A stretch of 64,000 bases of DNA from Thermoprotei archaeon (lineage in GTDB: Archaea; Thermoproteota; Thermoprotei; Thermofilales; B15-G2). The notes beneath the pieces were generated by a model, which was not told the origin of the DNA, made no database searches, and saw only the letters and a list, made by a program, of their open reading frames with translations. Below are positions 52,622 to 62,300 of this stretch, piece by piece. The DNA is taken from contig QMRV01000002.1 in the NCBI GenBank assembly GCA_003649445.1, forward strand, positions 1 through 64,000, given 5' to 3'. The position numbers were made by a program, and so were the translations under genes. Positions within the stretch are counted from its first letter, which is position 1. Each line of letters begins with the position of its first letter.

Positions 52622-55600
52622 CTCAGAGTAGATAAAGCCTTCTCTATATACTTGCGCCTCTCCTCAGGCCTTAGGAGACGCCATGTCAAGAACTGCTTGC
52701 GTAGCTCGTCTATATAGCCTAGGTTGGAGTTGACCCAGTTTACGTAAGGTCCGCTCAGTCTCTTTAAGACTAATGTGGTCACGTACTTTCCTTCAGTCTT
52801 GCTTCTATATAGTACTAGTAGCGATTTCTGCCTAATGTTCAGCTCGTAGGGCGGCAGCCATATTATCGACTCTATTCCGGCTTTCTCCTGCTCCTTAAAC
52901 ATTCTGTGCTTCACTACAGTATATGCTCCTGCTCTCTCAATGGTGTGCTCTCTGTATATTTCTGAGAGGTAGTAGACTAGACCCAGTACTTCATTGAAGT
53001 CTAAGTAAGTGAATGGTAGTGGTATTTCCCACTCATCTCCTTTAGGCTTTGTCGGAGGCTTCCAGCGTCTCTCTAGGCTTGGTGTAACTAGCTTGGACAC
53101 CTTATAGAATGGATAGAGTGAAGCCGATAGAACCATGATTATAACCATGCCTATCGAGAAGATCACGCTTGTTGAAGTGTAGTTTACTCCGACGTACTCT
53201 GGCAGAATGTGGTATGCCGCGAAGAATCTAGCGCCTATTAGTCCTAGAGCGTATCCTATCGATGCTCCTACGAGAGCATATACGACGTTTTCTGCGAAGA
53301 ACATTCCTGAAACATGTATTGGCGATAGACCTAGAGCGCTGAGTATTCCTGCTTCTTTCATTCTCTCGTAAGTGTTTCCAAGGATTGTTGTCAGAATTAC
53401 TAGGCCTCCAATGACTATTAGTGGAATAACCATCGAGAAGCCGCTTACTACTTGCACGTAGGCTTTAGCGTATACTTGTACCCTATCCGAGAGTCCTGCG
53501 TGGACTATTAGTCCGTCCATGCAGGAATACATCATTTCAGCCTTCTTTACTATCTCAGAGTCAGGTGCAGAGGTAACTACTGCTACTGAGGCTAGGTAGG
53601 ATCCTGGCATGGCTTTAGCTATGCCTACAGGTATCAAGACAAGAGAGCTCCACTTTACTCTCACTTCAGGGTCGAATACCTGTAGTACTGTCAGCTCTTC
53701 TCTGAAAATTGGCTGGAGTGAGCAGTAGCCGTCTAAGTCTATTAAGCCTTCGCTTAAAGCTATATCGTCGAATATTCCTTTCACAATGAATCTTATACCG
53801 TTTAGCCAGACTGTGTCTCCAATGTGCAGTCCTAGTGCGCTGGCTACACTCTTGGGTACGATACACGCGTACTCGTAGTCGCTGTCAAACCAGCTTCCTC
53901 CGAGCCAAGCTTTCGTTAGTAGGAAGTCTCCTAGAGCATACTTTTCGTTGACTGATACTCCAACTATTGCTCTCAGATACATTGTCTGGTTTTTAGCGAA
54001 GAGCGAGAATGTACTTTGAGAAACTTCTCTCTGTCCTAGCTCGGGGTATACCCATACTCTCTCGCATACAATTGCGTTGGGGAATAGCTCTTTAGCTATG
54101 TAGATAACATTTTCTTCTATTGGAGTGAATCCTACTGACTCTATTAGAATACCTTTGTATAGTGGCTTTCCTGGACGGACGTTTCCTTTGAGTACGACCA
54201 CAGGAGTAACTGAAGTTAGCGATACTAGCGAGAATGTAACAGCTATGACTGTGAATAGTGTTAGCAAAGTTCTCAGCTTTCTTCTCTTCATATGCTCAAT
54301 GCCTATTAATAAGGCTGAGACAATCATCTCTAGTCTCGAGCGCTCTAGGAAGTGGAGTCCTATCTGACTCTTTCTAATTTCGCTTACTCCGAAGGACGCT
54401 TGGGAAATAACTAGTACTAGTACTGGTGCGACGAGTACTAGTACTACTGTTCCCGTGATCAGAGCAGGAACACTTCCTATAATGCTGAAACCGGGGTGTA
54501 GAGCCCATAGAATAGTGAAGAATATGATACCTATCGCCACAAGTATTGTTATTCTGCTGAAGCCCTTCATTTTGCCTATGAGCTTCTCCATGAGCACTAT
54601 TGAGGGTAGAATTATTAGGAGAGCGAATGTTATGCTGAAAGCAGCGTCAAGGTATACGTCTCTTGATCGCTCATAGGCTTTTAGCGCGTAGCCCCATGCT
54701 AGTAGCGACTGATAGTATGCCTTAGCATACTCTTTGCTCTTAATGCTCGCCTCACTTTCGGCTAGGAATGAATTAGCTAAAGTAAAGTAGTTAGTTAGCG
54801 CTGGATCAAGTATCTTGTAGACAGAAGCTATATGATATCTTGGCTGGGTAATTGAGAGTAACTCTTTGGTGTAGAGGTGAGGAGCTATAGTAATGTACTT
54901 TACTTCTCCTATTTTATTGAAGCTGTAGCCTTTACCTAAAGGTTCTTCTGGAGTAGAGTTACAGACTATTGCTCCTATGAAGGCTTGGCCCGTGAACTTA
55001 ATGATAGTTACGAAGCGTATGTTGGGTGGAGCAAATACTAATAAAGTAGAAGTTAATGGGTCATACGTCCAGCCATAAGACATTAGCGGATTGAAGGCTT
55101 CTGCTTGAAGAACTTCTGCTGAGACCTGGGTGTCGTACGATGCATAAGGTATCGGATTAGTGGGCGACTTAAATGGTGACAAATAAATGTTTTTCTGCAA
55201 AGTATACGGATATATTACATCAGATACTACTAGAGTAGAGCACTCAAAAACCACTGTTCTACTCCTCTGCAGATCTTCTTTTACTTCTATTACATGCGGG
55301 TATACACTCGTCCCGTAACTTCCTTCGTCAGGAGCATATGTTAGTCTTCCTGTCTCGTCGCTTACTACATAGGCCTCCACATATACGTTGCCGCATGCTG
55401 CGTGGGTTGAAGGAGCACCTACTATGAGAGCCGTTCCATTTTCGTCAGCTCTCGCTAAAATCCAAGCAAACATATTGTATCTATTGTATGCTGCAGCGAT
55501 AGAGTACCAGCCTGTTCTCTTTGATACTACAACAATAGCATTTGGCACTGGTCTATAGAGCTTTGGTGTTGTCGGGTCGTATCTAACTACTTCTACTATC

Positions 55601-57096
55601 AGTCTATCATAGCCGAAGTTTGCTCCCGTCGCTATTAGTTTTAATCTAGAAGGCTTTATATCACTCCAAGAGCCTCTATATATATTGTCTGGAGTGGCCT
55701 CTGTTACTAGCTTCTTTAAATAGTAGCTTATAAAAATCACTTGATCTCTTAAATTATTTAAGTTTACTTTGTCGAAGGTATCAAACGGCGTCAACCAGAA
55801 GCCTCTCATGTCATAAAGAGTCAAAAAAGTAAAAGCAGGGAGTCCTGCAACATTAAATGGTTCTGTGTCAAGAATATAAGGCATTACATATCCAGAGCCC
55901 CAATTACTTGCAGTAAGTCCTAGTAAGTTTTTGAGCTCATTGCTTTCTATTCTTGAGTATACATCACTGTATTCTTGCTGGAATTCGTTTAAGACTTCTC
56001 TGGAGAACATAAATATTGATGTGAGGAGTCTATCGTAAAGATTTGAATGAGCCATAGCGTACATGTAGCCTGTGACCGCGAAACATACTTTATTAGTGCT
56101 AGTTGATAGGTCTAAGCCTATAGCTAAGTAAGGCTGTATTTTAGTGCCTACTTCTTCGCTGAACAAGTATTCTTCTACAAAGTATCTTGCTCCAGCTAGC
56201 CCTTGCCAGTGGCTTCCTATAGCGACTATACATACTGTGAATTTAGGTTTAAGCTCTTTTATTATTCGAGCTAGCTCAAGGAGAGTAGCTATTCCGCATG
56301 CTTCGTCTGCTCCAGGGCTTAGTGCTGGAACATACGAAAATGAGTCATAGTGTGCTAGCAGGTAAATTACTTTATTGGTGTATTCGCTTCCCTCAACTGT
56401 GGCAATAATGTTTATTCCCTTTACTTCTTTCCATATATGACCTCCATAAATTGTTGCTGTAACTCCTTTCTTAGCTAGCTCTATTAACTTAAGCGCTACA
56501 TCACCTTTAGCGTAGAATCTTGGAAAAGGTATTGGAGCACCTATAGTCAGACTTCTTTCTAGTCGTAGTCTATCTACTTCTTTTGTCTCGAGAATAATTA
56601 TAGCTTTAGCACCTAGCTTCATTGCATTAATCCACTTGTCACATCCATCAATATCTATGAGAACTATTGATCCAAAGATATCTTTTCCGCTCATTTCTTC
56701 GAGTGAGCCCCTGCCTACATAAACTAACTTGCCTGTGATTCCTTCAGGCGGTGCTTTTGATGGCGCCACTAAGTTCGGGTAAACTGAATATAGTTCATAT
56801 GCCTCGCCGCCTACAGTTAATCGAGTGTTGCTCTCCACCGGGACAAGGACTTTAAATTCCTGTATTTTCGGCTTTAAGCCAAGACCACTTAAATACTTTT
56901 CAATATATTCTGCAGCCTTGTAGTATCCTTCAGTTCCAACAAATCGCGACTCCAGGCTCACGAAGAATTCTATGTGTTTAGCTATATTCTCAATGCTTAT
57001 TTCTGTTGTTATTTGAGGAGCCATTGTTGCAGTAAAACAGATTATATATGGGAATGTTAGCAGCAAAGCTAGTATTAATACTAATTTATTCGACAT
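52618..57096 (-). CDS. Giant secreted PA/M28-like + FtsX-like membrane protein (module B)
   Basis: A 1492-residue protein with the same domain order as the module A giant: signal peptide (1-22), PA domain (about 115-215), M28-like domain (about 220-465), beta domains, membrane helices (about 855-910), MacB-like core, FtsX helices (about 1200-1340; NTYERMKEAGILSALGLSPIHV) and a cytosolic tail that opens with TPSLERRWKPP. H249 and D251 (AHYDS), bridging D265 (PGADEA) and the later Asp in GLDLS are kept. The catalytic Glu pair is replaced by Ser-His-Trp (295-297) and the last ligand His is Leu (WLTPFDTFDKVN). It probably binds rather than cleaves peptides. A TATA-like element (AT-rich, about 57127-57140) gives it its own promoter. 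Confidence 0.78.
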   Translation of the reverse strand: MSNKLVLILALLLTFPYIICFTATMAPQITTEISIENIAKHIEFFVSLESRFVGTEGYYKAAEYIEKYLSGLGLKPKIQEFKVLVPVESNTRLTVGGEAYELYSVYPNLVAPSKAPPEGITGKLVYVGRGSLEEMSGKDIFGSIVLIDIDGCDKWINAMKLGAKAIIILETKEVDRLRLERSLTIGAPIPFPRFYAKGDVALKLIELAKKGVTATIYGGHIWKEVKGINIIATVEGSEYTNKVIYLLAHYDSFSYVPALSPGADEACGIATLLELARIIKELKPKFTVCIVAIGSHWQGLAGARYFVEEYLFSEEVGTKIQPYLAIGLDLSTSTNKVCFAVTGYMYAMAHSNLYDRLLTSIFMFSREVLNEFQQEYSDVYSRIESNELKNLLGLTASNWGSGYVMPYILDTEPFNVAGLPAFTFLTLYDMRGFWLTPFDTFDKVNLNNLRDQVIFISYYLKKLVTEATPDNIYRGSWSDIKPSRLKLIATGANFGYDRLIVEVVRYDPTTPKLYRPVPNAIVVVSKRTGWYSIAAAYNRYNMFAWILARADENGTALIVGAPSTHAACGNVYVEAYVVSDETGRLTYAPDEGSYGTSVYPHVIEVKEDLQRSRTVVFECSTLVVSDVIYPYTLQKNIYLSPFKSPTNPIPYASYDTQVSAEVLQAEAFNPLMSYGWTYDPLTSTLLVFAPPNIRFVTIIKFTGQAFIGAIVCNSTPEEPLGKGYSFNKIGEVKYITIAPHLYTKELLSITQPRYHIASVYKILDPALTNYFTLANSFLAESEASIKSKEYAKAYYQSLLAWGYALKAYERSRDVYLDAAFSITFALLIILPSIVLMEKLIGKMKGFSRITILVAIGIIFFTILWALHPGFSIIGSVPALITGTVVLVLVAPVLVLVISQASFGVSEIRKSQIGLHFLERSRLEMIVSALLIGIEHMKRRKLRTLLTLFTVIAVTFSLVSLTSVTPVVVLKGNVRPGKPLYKGILIESVGFTPIEENVIYIAKELFPNAIVCERVWVYPELGQREVSQSTFSLFAKNQTMYLRAIVGVSVNEKYALGDFLLTKAWLGGSWFDSDYEYACIVPKSVASALGLHIGDTVWLNGIRFIVKGIFDDIALSEGLIDLDGYCSLQPIFREELTVLQVFDPEVRVKWSSLVLIPVGIAKAMPGSYLASVAVVTSAPDSEIVKKAEMMYSCMDGLIVHAGLSDRVQVYAKAYVQVVSGFSMVIPLIVIGGLVILTTILGNTYERMKEAGILSALGLSPIHVSGMFFAENVVYALVGASIGYALGLIGARFFAAYHILPEYVGVNYTSTSVIFSIGMVIIMVLSASLYPFYKVSKLVTPSLERRWKPPTKPKGDEWEIPLPFTYLDFNEVLGLVYYLSEIYREHTIERAGAYTVVKHRMFKEQEKAGIESIIWLPPYELNIRQKSLLVLYRSKTEGKYVTTLVLKRLSGPYVNWVNSNLGYIDELRKQFLTWRLLRPEERRKYIEKALSTLR

Positions 57097-57246
57097 AGAG
57101 AGACACCGAAATACTTATCCGAGGTTTTAATATAAATATTATCTTTGGAAGAAGAAAATTTCCTGAATAGAGAAAAATTCAGAAAACTACTCTCGAGAGA
57201 TGAAGTAAAATAGTATTTTGAATAAATGTAAAAAATCTTAAGAAAT

Positions 57247-59235
57247 TTATGGAGCTTTCATTAGTGTATATCCTGTCATTCCTAGGAACGCTCCTAGGCC
57301 TAGGCCTGTTACGAATCCTACTGCTAGAGGCACTCCTACTCTCTCATAAGCTCTAGCTCCGAAGACTTTAATTGTGATTACTTTAAGTATAAATGCTATA
57401 CCTACGTTAATCAGCCACATTCCGTCATAGAAGAAGAGACCTACTGGGTTCAGTATGAACCATGGGAACTTAGTTCTTAGGAACCACAGTACGCCTACTA
57501 TTATGAACGTTAATACAAGGAATCCTGCATGTTCTTCCGTGACTGTATAGCCTGCTCTAAGGACATAGGACATCTGCTTGCTTGTAACGAATCTGCCGTC
57601 GCCCATACCCCAAGCTAGGCCCAATTTATTAATTCCTACACTGCTTGCGTAACCTAGTACCTCCCATGGACCTATAAAGGTCATTACTAGAAGTGCGATG
57701 AGCATCGCTAAGAATATGTCTTTGCCTCTTACTTTGAGGTGTTCTGCTATGGCATAGCTTGAGAGGAAGCCCCATACTGTTCCTGATGACTGGTACGCGA
57801 GGCCTGGCAGTGTGTAAGACACCATGGCGCCTAGAGCCCAGCTACTTGTTGACTTGTATGGGTTGCTTGGGTAAATTCCTAGAGCCATTCCTGTCTGGTA
57901 AGCGATAGACTGCATGTATATCCAGCTGCCACCTAGTGACGGCCATGTACCTGACTCTCCTACAATCTTAGCTGAACCAATGCTGTCTATTATCCAGACT
58001 AGTAGCGCCACGAAAGCTACTATTGCTGGAACACCAACGTAGCTCCAGAAAGCAAGGTAGATAATAAATACTGCTATAAAGCCGCCCCACATTAGCAGCG
58101 GCGGTATTTCACCTGGCTCGGGTTTTTCTCCTCTGATAGCTTTCACTAAGCTTTCTTTATAGGTCTTTAATCCGAAGATTATTGCGAAGACACCTATTGC
58201 TATTGGCACATTATATCTGGCGATTCTACTCCACTGGAATGGTCCGCTCGAACCAATATTTGTACCTGCTGGAACAATTCCTGCCGATACGAAGGCTATC
58301 GGTAAGATTATTGCACATAAGAATGTCCAGAGAGTTCCAGTGAATAAGATATCGAGAGGAGCCAAATAGAACACTGCCACGTCAGCGGGAATAAACATCC
58401 ACCATCCCTGGATAGAGGGGCATACACTTTGCAGAAAGCTTCCGAGGGTGGGACCTAGATAATACTGGCCCCAGGCGAAGAAGATTGGGAAAATTGGTGC
58501 GATGTAGTTCATTACGGAGATTCCAGCTACAATTAAGCCTATAATGAAGCCTACGTAGAATGGTATCATTTTACTTACTTGGAACAGTGATTTTTCGACT
58601 ACTCCGTACTTGACCACTTCTACTAGTGGTAGTACGTTGGGGAAGGGTATTTTTTCTACTTTAATGTGATATTCTCTAATAATAGTTGCTATGAAGAACA
58701 CCAGTAGTAGGTAGAGCAGTAATGTAAATATCGCCAAGCTTACGTAAGGCATTAATGGGCCGAAATTTACTCCTCCGCCTGTATAAAGCGGCTCTACTAA
58801 GCTTGGGTCTTTAGGTGTCCAGTAGTCTGGCATTAATTCCCATAGCTCTTCGACTTGAGGGTTCTTCAGGGCTTGATAGGTTGCTGCGATTGGTATTTCA
58901 AGGAATGTCATTATGACAAATGGAGCGTCCATTGTTATGAAGACCATTGCTGATATTATGGCGATTTCTTGTGCTGATAGTTTACCTCGCATGAAGTATG
59001 CTAGTATGGCCAAGAGGAACGCTAGGGCAAATGGCGGGTAGAGCGCTGAGCCGATTCGTCCAGCGAACCATGGCTCTAATGTTACTCGAGCGCCCAGCCA
59101 GCACATCGTGTTTATATATGTACCTATTATTACCAGAATTATACCTAGACCTAGGGCTAAAGGAGTTAGTCCCTTTTGATACTCTACTTTTTTCTCCTCA
59201 GTTTTAGCTTCCGAGCTCACATTTTTTACTCGCAT
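57247..59235 (-). CDS. Polytopic OPT/DUF6785-like membrane protein (module B, type II)
   Basis: About 662 residues with about 14-16 membrane helices, paralogous to the 654-residue protein of module A. Landmarks are PFPNVLPLVEVVKYG, APIFPIFFAWGQYYLG, YLAPLDILFTGTLW, SGTWPSLGGSWIYMQ and YPSNPYKSTSS. The frame stays open back to 59370, but that would run through the reverse gyrase start and both promoters. I choose ATG 59235, about 30 nt after TATTTAAG (minus strand). The segment lost is basic and not membrane-like. An inverted repeat lies between the TATA box and this start. It precedes the 1492-residue gene by 150 nt on the same strand. Confidence 0.72.
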   Translation of the reverse strand: MRVKNVSSEAKTEEKKVEYQKGLTPLALGLGIILVIIGTYINTMCWLGARVTLEPWFAGRIGSALYPPFALAFLLAILAYFMRGKLSAQEIAIISAMVFITMDAPFVIMTFLEIPIAATYQALKNPQVEELWELMPDYWTPKDPSLVEPLYTGGGVNFGPLMPYVSLAIFTLLLYLLLVFFIATIIREYHIKVEKIPFPNVLPLVEVVKYGVVEKSLFQVSKMIPFYVGFIIGLIVAGISVMNYIAPIFPIFFAWGQYYLGPTLGSFLQSVCPSIQGWWMFIPADVAVFYLAPLDILFTGTLWTFLCAIILPIAFVSAGIVPAGTNIGSSGPFQWSRIARYNVPIAIGVFAIIFGLKTYKESLVKAIRGEKPEPGEIPPLLMWGGFIAVFIIYLAFWSYVGVPAIVAFVALLVWIIDSIGSAKIVGESGTWPSLGGSWIYMQSIAYQTGMALGIYPSNPYKSTSSWALGAMVSYTLPGLAYQSSGTVWGFLSSYAIAEHLKVRGKDIFLAMLIALLVMTFIGPWEVLGYASSVGINKLGLAWGMGDGRFVTSKQMSYVLRAGYTVTEEHAGFLVLTFIIVGVLWFLRTKFPWFILNPVGLFFYDGMWLINVGIAFILKVITIKVFGARAYERVGVPLAVGFVTGLGLGAFLGMTGYTLMKAP

Positions 59236-59245
59236 GAAAATTTTA

Positions 59246-59266
59246 TAAGGTTTAACGAAAACCTTA
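59246..59266 (-). promoter_or_regulatory. Inverted repeat between TATA box and module B start
   Basis: TAAGGTTT (59246-59253) and AAACCTTA (59259-59266) form perfect 8-bp arms around 5 nt. On the minus strand the repeat overlaps the TATA-like TATTTAAG (59270-59263) and ends 11 nt before the ATG at 59235. The position is that of an operator. The reverse gyrase TATA box (TTTTTAAAT, 59316-59324) lies outside it. Confidence 0.5.
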
Positions 59267-59343
59267 AATACCCGTCGAATATTTCTCTCATACCTCGCGT
59301 GTTTTTTGCAAAAGATTTTTAAATCACTTTTACCGTAGACCCA

Positions 59344-62300
59344 GTGAGCTATATGAGGAAGCTTTTTCACACAGTTTACGCAGATCTATGCCCTAATTGC
59401 GGGGGAGAAATTAAGGATGAAAGACTGCTTTACTCCTTACCCTGTGAAGCTTGTCTTCCAATAGAAGTGAGTGATTTTGAAAAAAGCTCTCCTTCTGAGA
59501 TAAAGGAGAAAGTATATAGGATGTTAAAAGAGATAGGCAATTTAAAGAAATATAAGGAAGTAGTTGAAGTAGACAAAAAGCTGGAGGAAGTAGACAAGAT
59601 ATTTCATGAAGTTACAGGTAGCCATCTTTGGAGTATTCAGAGAACCTGGGTCAAGAGAGTTCTTTTGGGTAAGAGCTTCACTGCACTAGCGCCTACGGGT
59701 GTCGGTAAAACTGTTTTCGGAGTAACGATGTCCGCTTATTTAGCGTCAAAGAACAAGAAGTGTCTGATAATAGAGCCCACAGTTCCTTTAGTAAAACAGG
59801 TCTATGAGAGACTCAAGCCTTTCGCGGAAAAACTGAAGCTTAGAGTAATAGCGTTTTACGGAACTCTATCGACAGCTAAGAAGAAAGAACTAGTGTCTAG
59901 AATAGAGGAAGGAGACTTCGATATCCTTATAGTAACGTCTAAGTTTATCTCATCTAGATTTGATATAATTAAGCACCATAAATTTGCTTTTATTTTTGCA
60001 GACGACGTTGACTCGATTATAAAGAGCTCGAAGAACGTCGACAGAGTGCTAATGCTACTAGGTTTCAGCGAAGAAGCTGTTCAGGCAGCAATGAATGCTG
60101 TCAAGCTGAAAATAAGGCTAGCGAGACTCTACGTGTACAGGAATAGAGAGGAAATAGAAAAGGTGCTTAAAGAGCTCGAAGAAGTAGAGAAAATAATTGA
60201 GAAAGAAAAGAAGAAAGTTAGAGGAGTTTTAGTAGTTTCGACGGCTACTGGTAGGCCTAGAGGACTTAGAGTAAAGCTCTTCAGAGAACTCCTATCATTT
60301 GATATAGGTAGTAGATCAGAGACTCTAAGGAATATTCAAGATATTTATGTTTTCCCAGAAAACTCTGTTGAGAAAAAAGTCCTAGAAATAGTAAAGAAGT
60401 TCGGTAAAGGAGGTCTAGTTTACGTACCAGTAGATAAGGGTATAGAGTATGCTGAGAAGCTGGCAGTGTATCTTTCGGAAAACGGCATTAAGGCTGCAGC
60501 AGCTCACGCTAAGGCGCGAGGCGCTCTAGAGAAATTCATGAAAGGAGAACTAGACGTGCTAGTAGGTGTAGCCACATACTACGGTATACTCGTAAGAGGA
60601 CTCGATTTACCTGAAATAATTAGATATGCTGTTTTCGCCGGAGTACCTAGATTTAAGTTCAGCTCAATGCTTGAAGAAGTCTCAGCTATAGGCATACTCA
60701 GGCTTCTAGCTTACTTGAGAGACGCCGTAGAGGAAAAAGAGCGGCAAGAAGTAGAAGCTCTCTTAGCTAGACTTAGGCGTAGACTACAGACAAGCAGCAT
60801 AGCTGCTCTCACTCAGCTTCAGAAAGCACTTTCAGGAGAAAAACCAGTGGAAACTTTCCTAGAGAAAGAATTCATGAAAGCCCTAGAGTACACTAAATCT
60901 CTGCTCTCTAGACCTGATGTTGTCGAAAGGCTGAAAGAAAGCGGAGAAGTAGTTTTCATAGAGGAGAACGGAAGAAAGTACGTACTTATACCGGACATAA
61001 TGACTTATCTTCAAGCAAGTGGTAGAACTTCTAGGCTCTTCGTAGGCGGACTAACTAAGGGTGCATCAATAGTAGTTGTCGACTATAAGCCTCTATTGAA
61101 TGGACTAATTAAGAGAAGCCGCTGGATAGCTGAAACTACATGGGCTTCTTTAGACGAAATAGATGTAGATGAATTGATAGAGGAAATAGACAAGGATAGG
61201 CTTCAAGTAAAGCTCATTAGAGAAGGCAAAATAAGAGGAGAGCTCAAAGACTTGTCTAAAACAGCATTGCTTGTAGTAGAGTCGCCTACAAAAGCCAAAA
61301 CTATAGCAAACTTCTTCGGAAGGCCTTCCGCGAGAGTCTACAAGGGACTCAAGGTATATGAAGTATCTACAGGACCGTGGACTCTCATGATAGCTTCCTC
61401 TATGGGTCACGTATTCGACTTACTGTCAATTCCTGAGGCAGTTCTAGGAGACAGGTATCACTTCCACGGAATACTAATCGAGGAAGTAAATGGAGAGAAA
61501 TTCTTCTACCCCTACTACGCTACATTAAAGAAGTGCACTAAGTGCGGTTTCCAGTTCGTAGACCCGAGGAAAGATGCGCGCTGCCCCCACTGTGGCGGAG
61601 AGGCACTAGACAAAATAACTATAGTCAATATATTGAGAGATATTGCTAGAGAAGTCGACTTAGTTCTAGTGGGAACAGACCCCGATACAGAAGGAGAAAA
61701 AATAGCATGGGATCTATCAGCAGTGCTCGCTCCCTACGCTAAAGTAGTCAAGAGAATAGAATTCCATGAAGTAACTCGAAGAGCTATCGAGGAAGCTATA
61801 AAGAATCCGAGAGACCTCAACATCCACTTAGTTAGAGCACAGTTAGTACGTAGAATAGAAGACAGATGGATAGGATACGAGTTAAGCCCTAAGCTCTGGG
61901 AACACTTCAAGCTGAAGTGGCTTTCTGCAGGAAGAGTACAGACTCCTGTACTAGGCTGGATTAAAGAGCGTACTGAAGAACACAACAAGAGCTACACAAG
62001 AGTATATGCAATAACCCTTGAGAACGGACTAAGACTAGAGTTTGCTAAAAACGAAATACTTGTACGCGTAGAACAGTTAAAGAAAGAAAAGGCTTCAATA
62101 GAAGAAATAGAAGTAAGTGAAGTAGAGCTACAGCCCCCTCCCCCATTCACCACAGATTCTCTTATAACTGAAGCTTCAAGGCAACTAGGCTTTACTGCAC
62201 CTCAAACAATGCAGTTAGCTCAAGAACTTTTCGAAAGCGGTCTAATAACTTACCACAGAACAGACAGTACAAGAGTATCTGCTGTAGGCCAAGCTATAGC

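Noticed and set aside
53666..53866. 66-codon minus-strand ORF inside the module B giant gene
   Set aside because: It is an alternative frame within a clear coding region, with no recognisable domain.
52618..57096. Active secreted M28 aminopeptidase
   Set aside because: The catalytic Glu pair and the last zinc-ligand His are replaced, so I call it M28-like only.
59236..59370. N-terminal extension of the module B type II membrane protein to an upstream ATG at 59370
   Set aside because: It would run through the reverse gyrase start and both promoters. The added residues are basic and unlike the rest; a TATA box and ATG 59235 give a better start.
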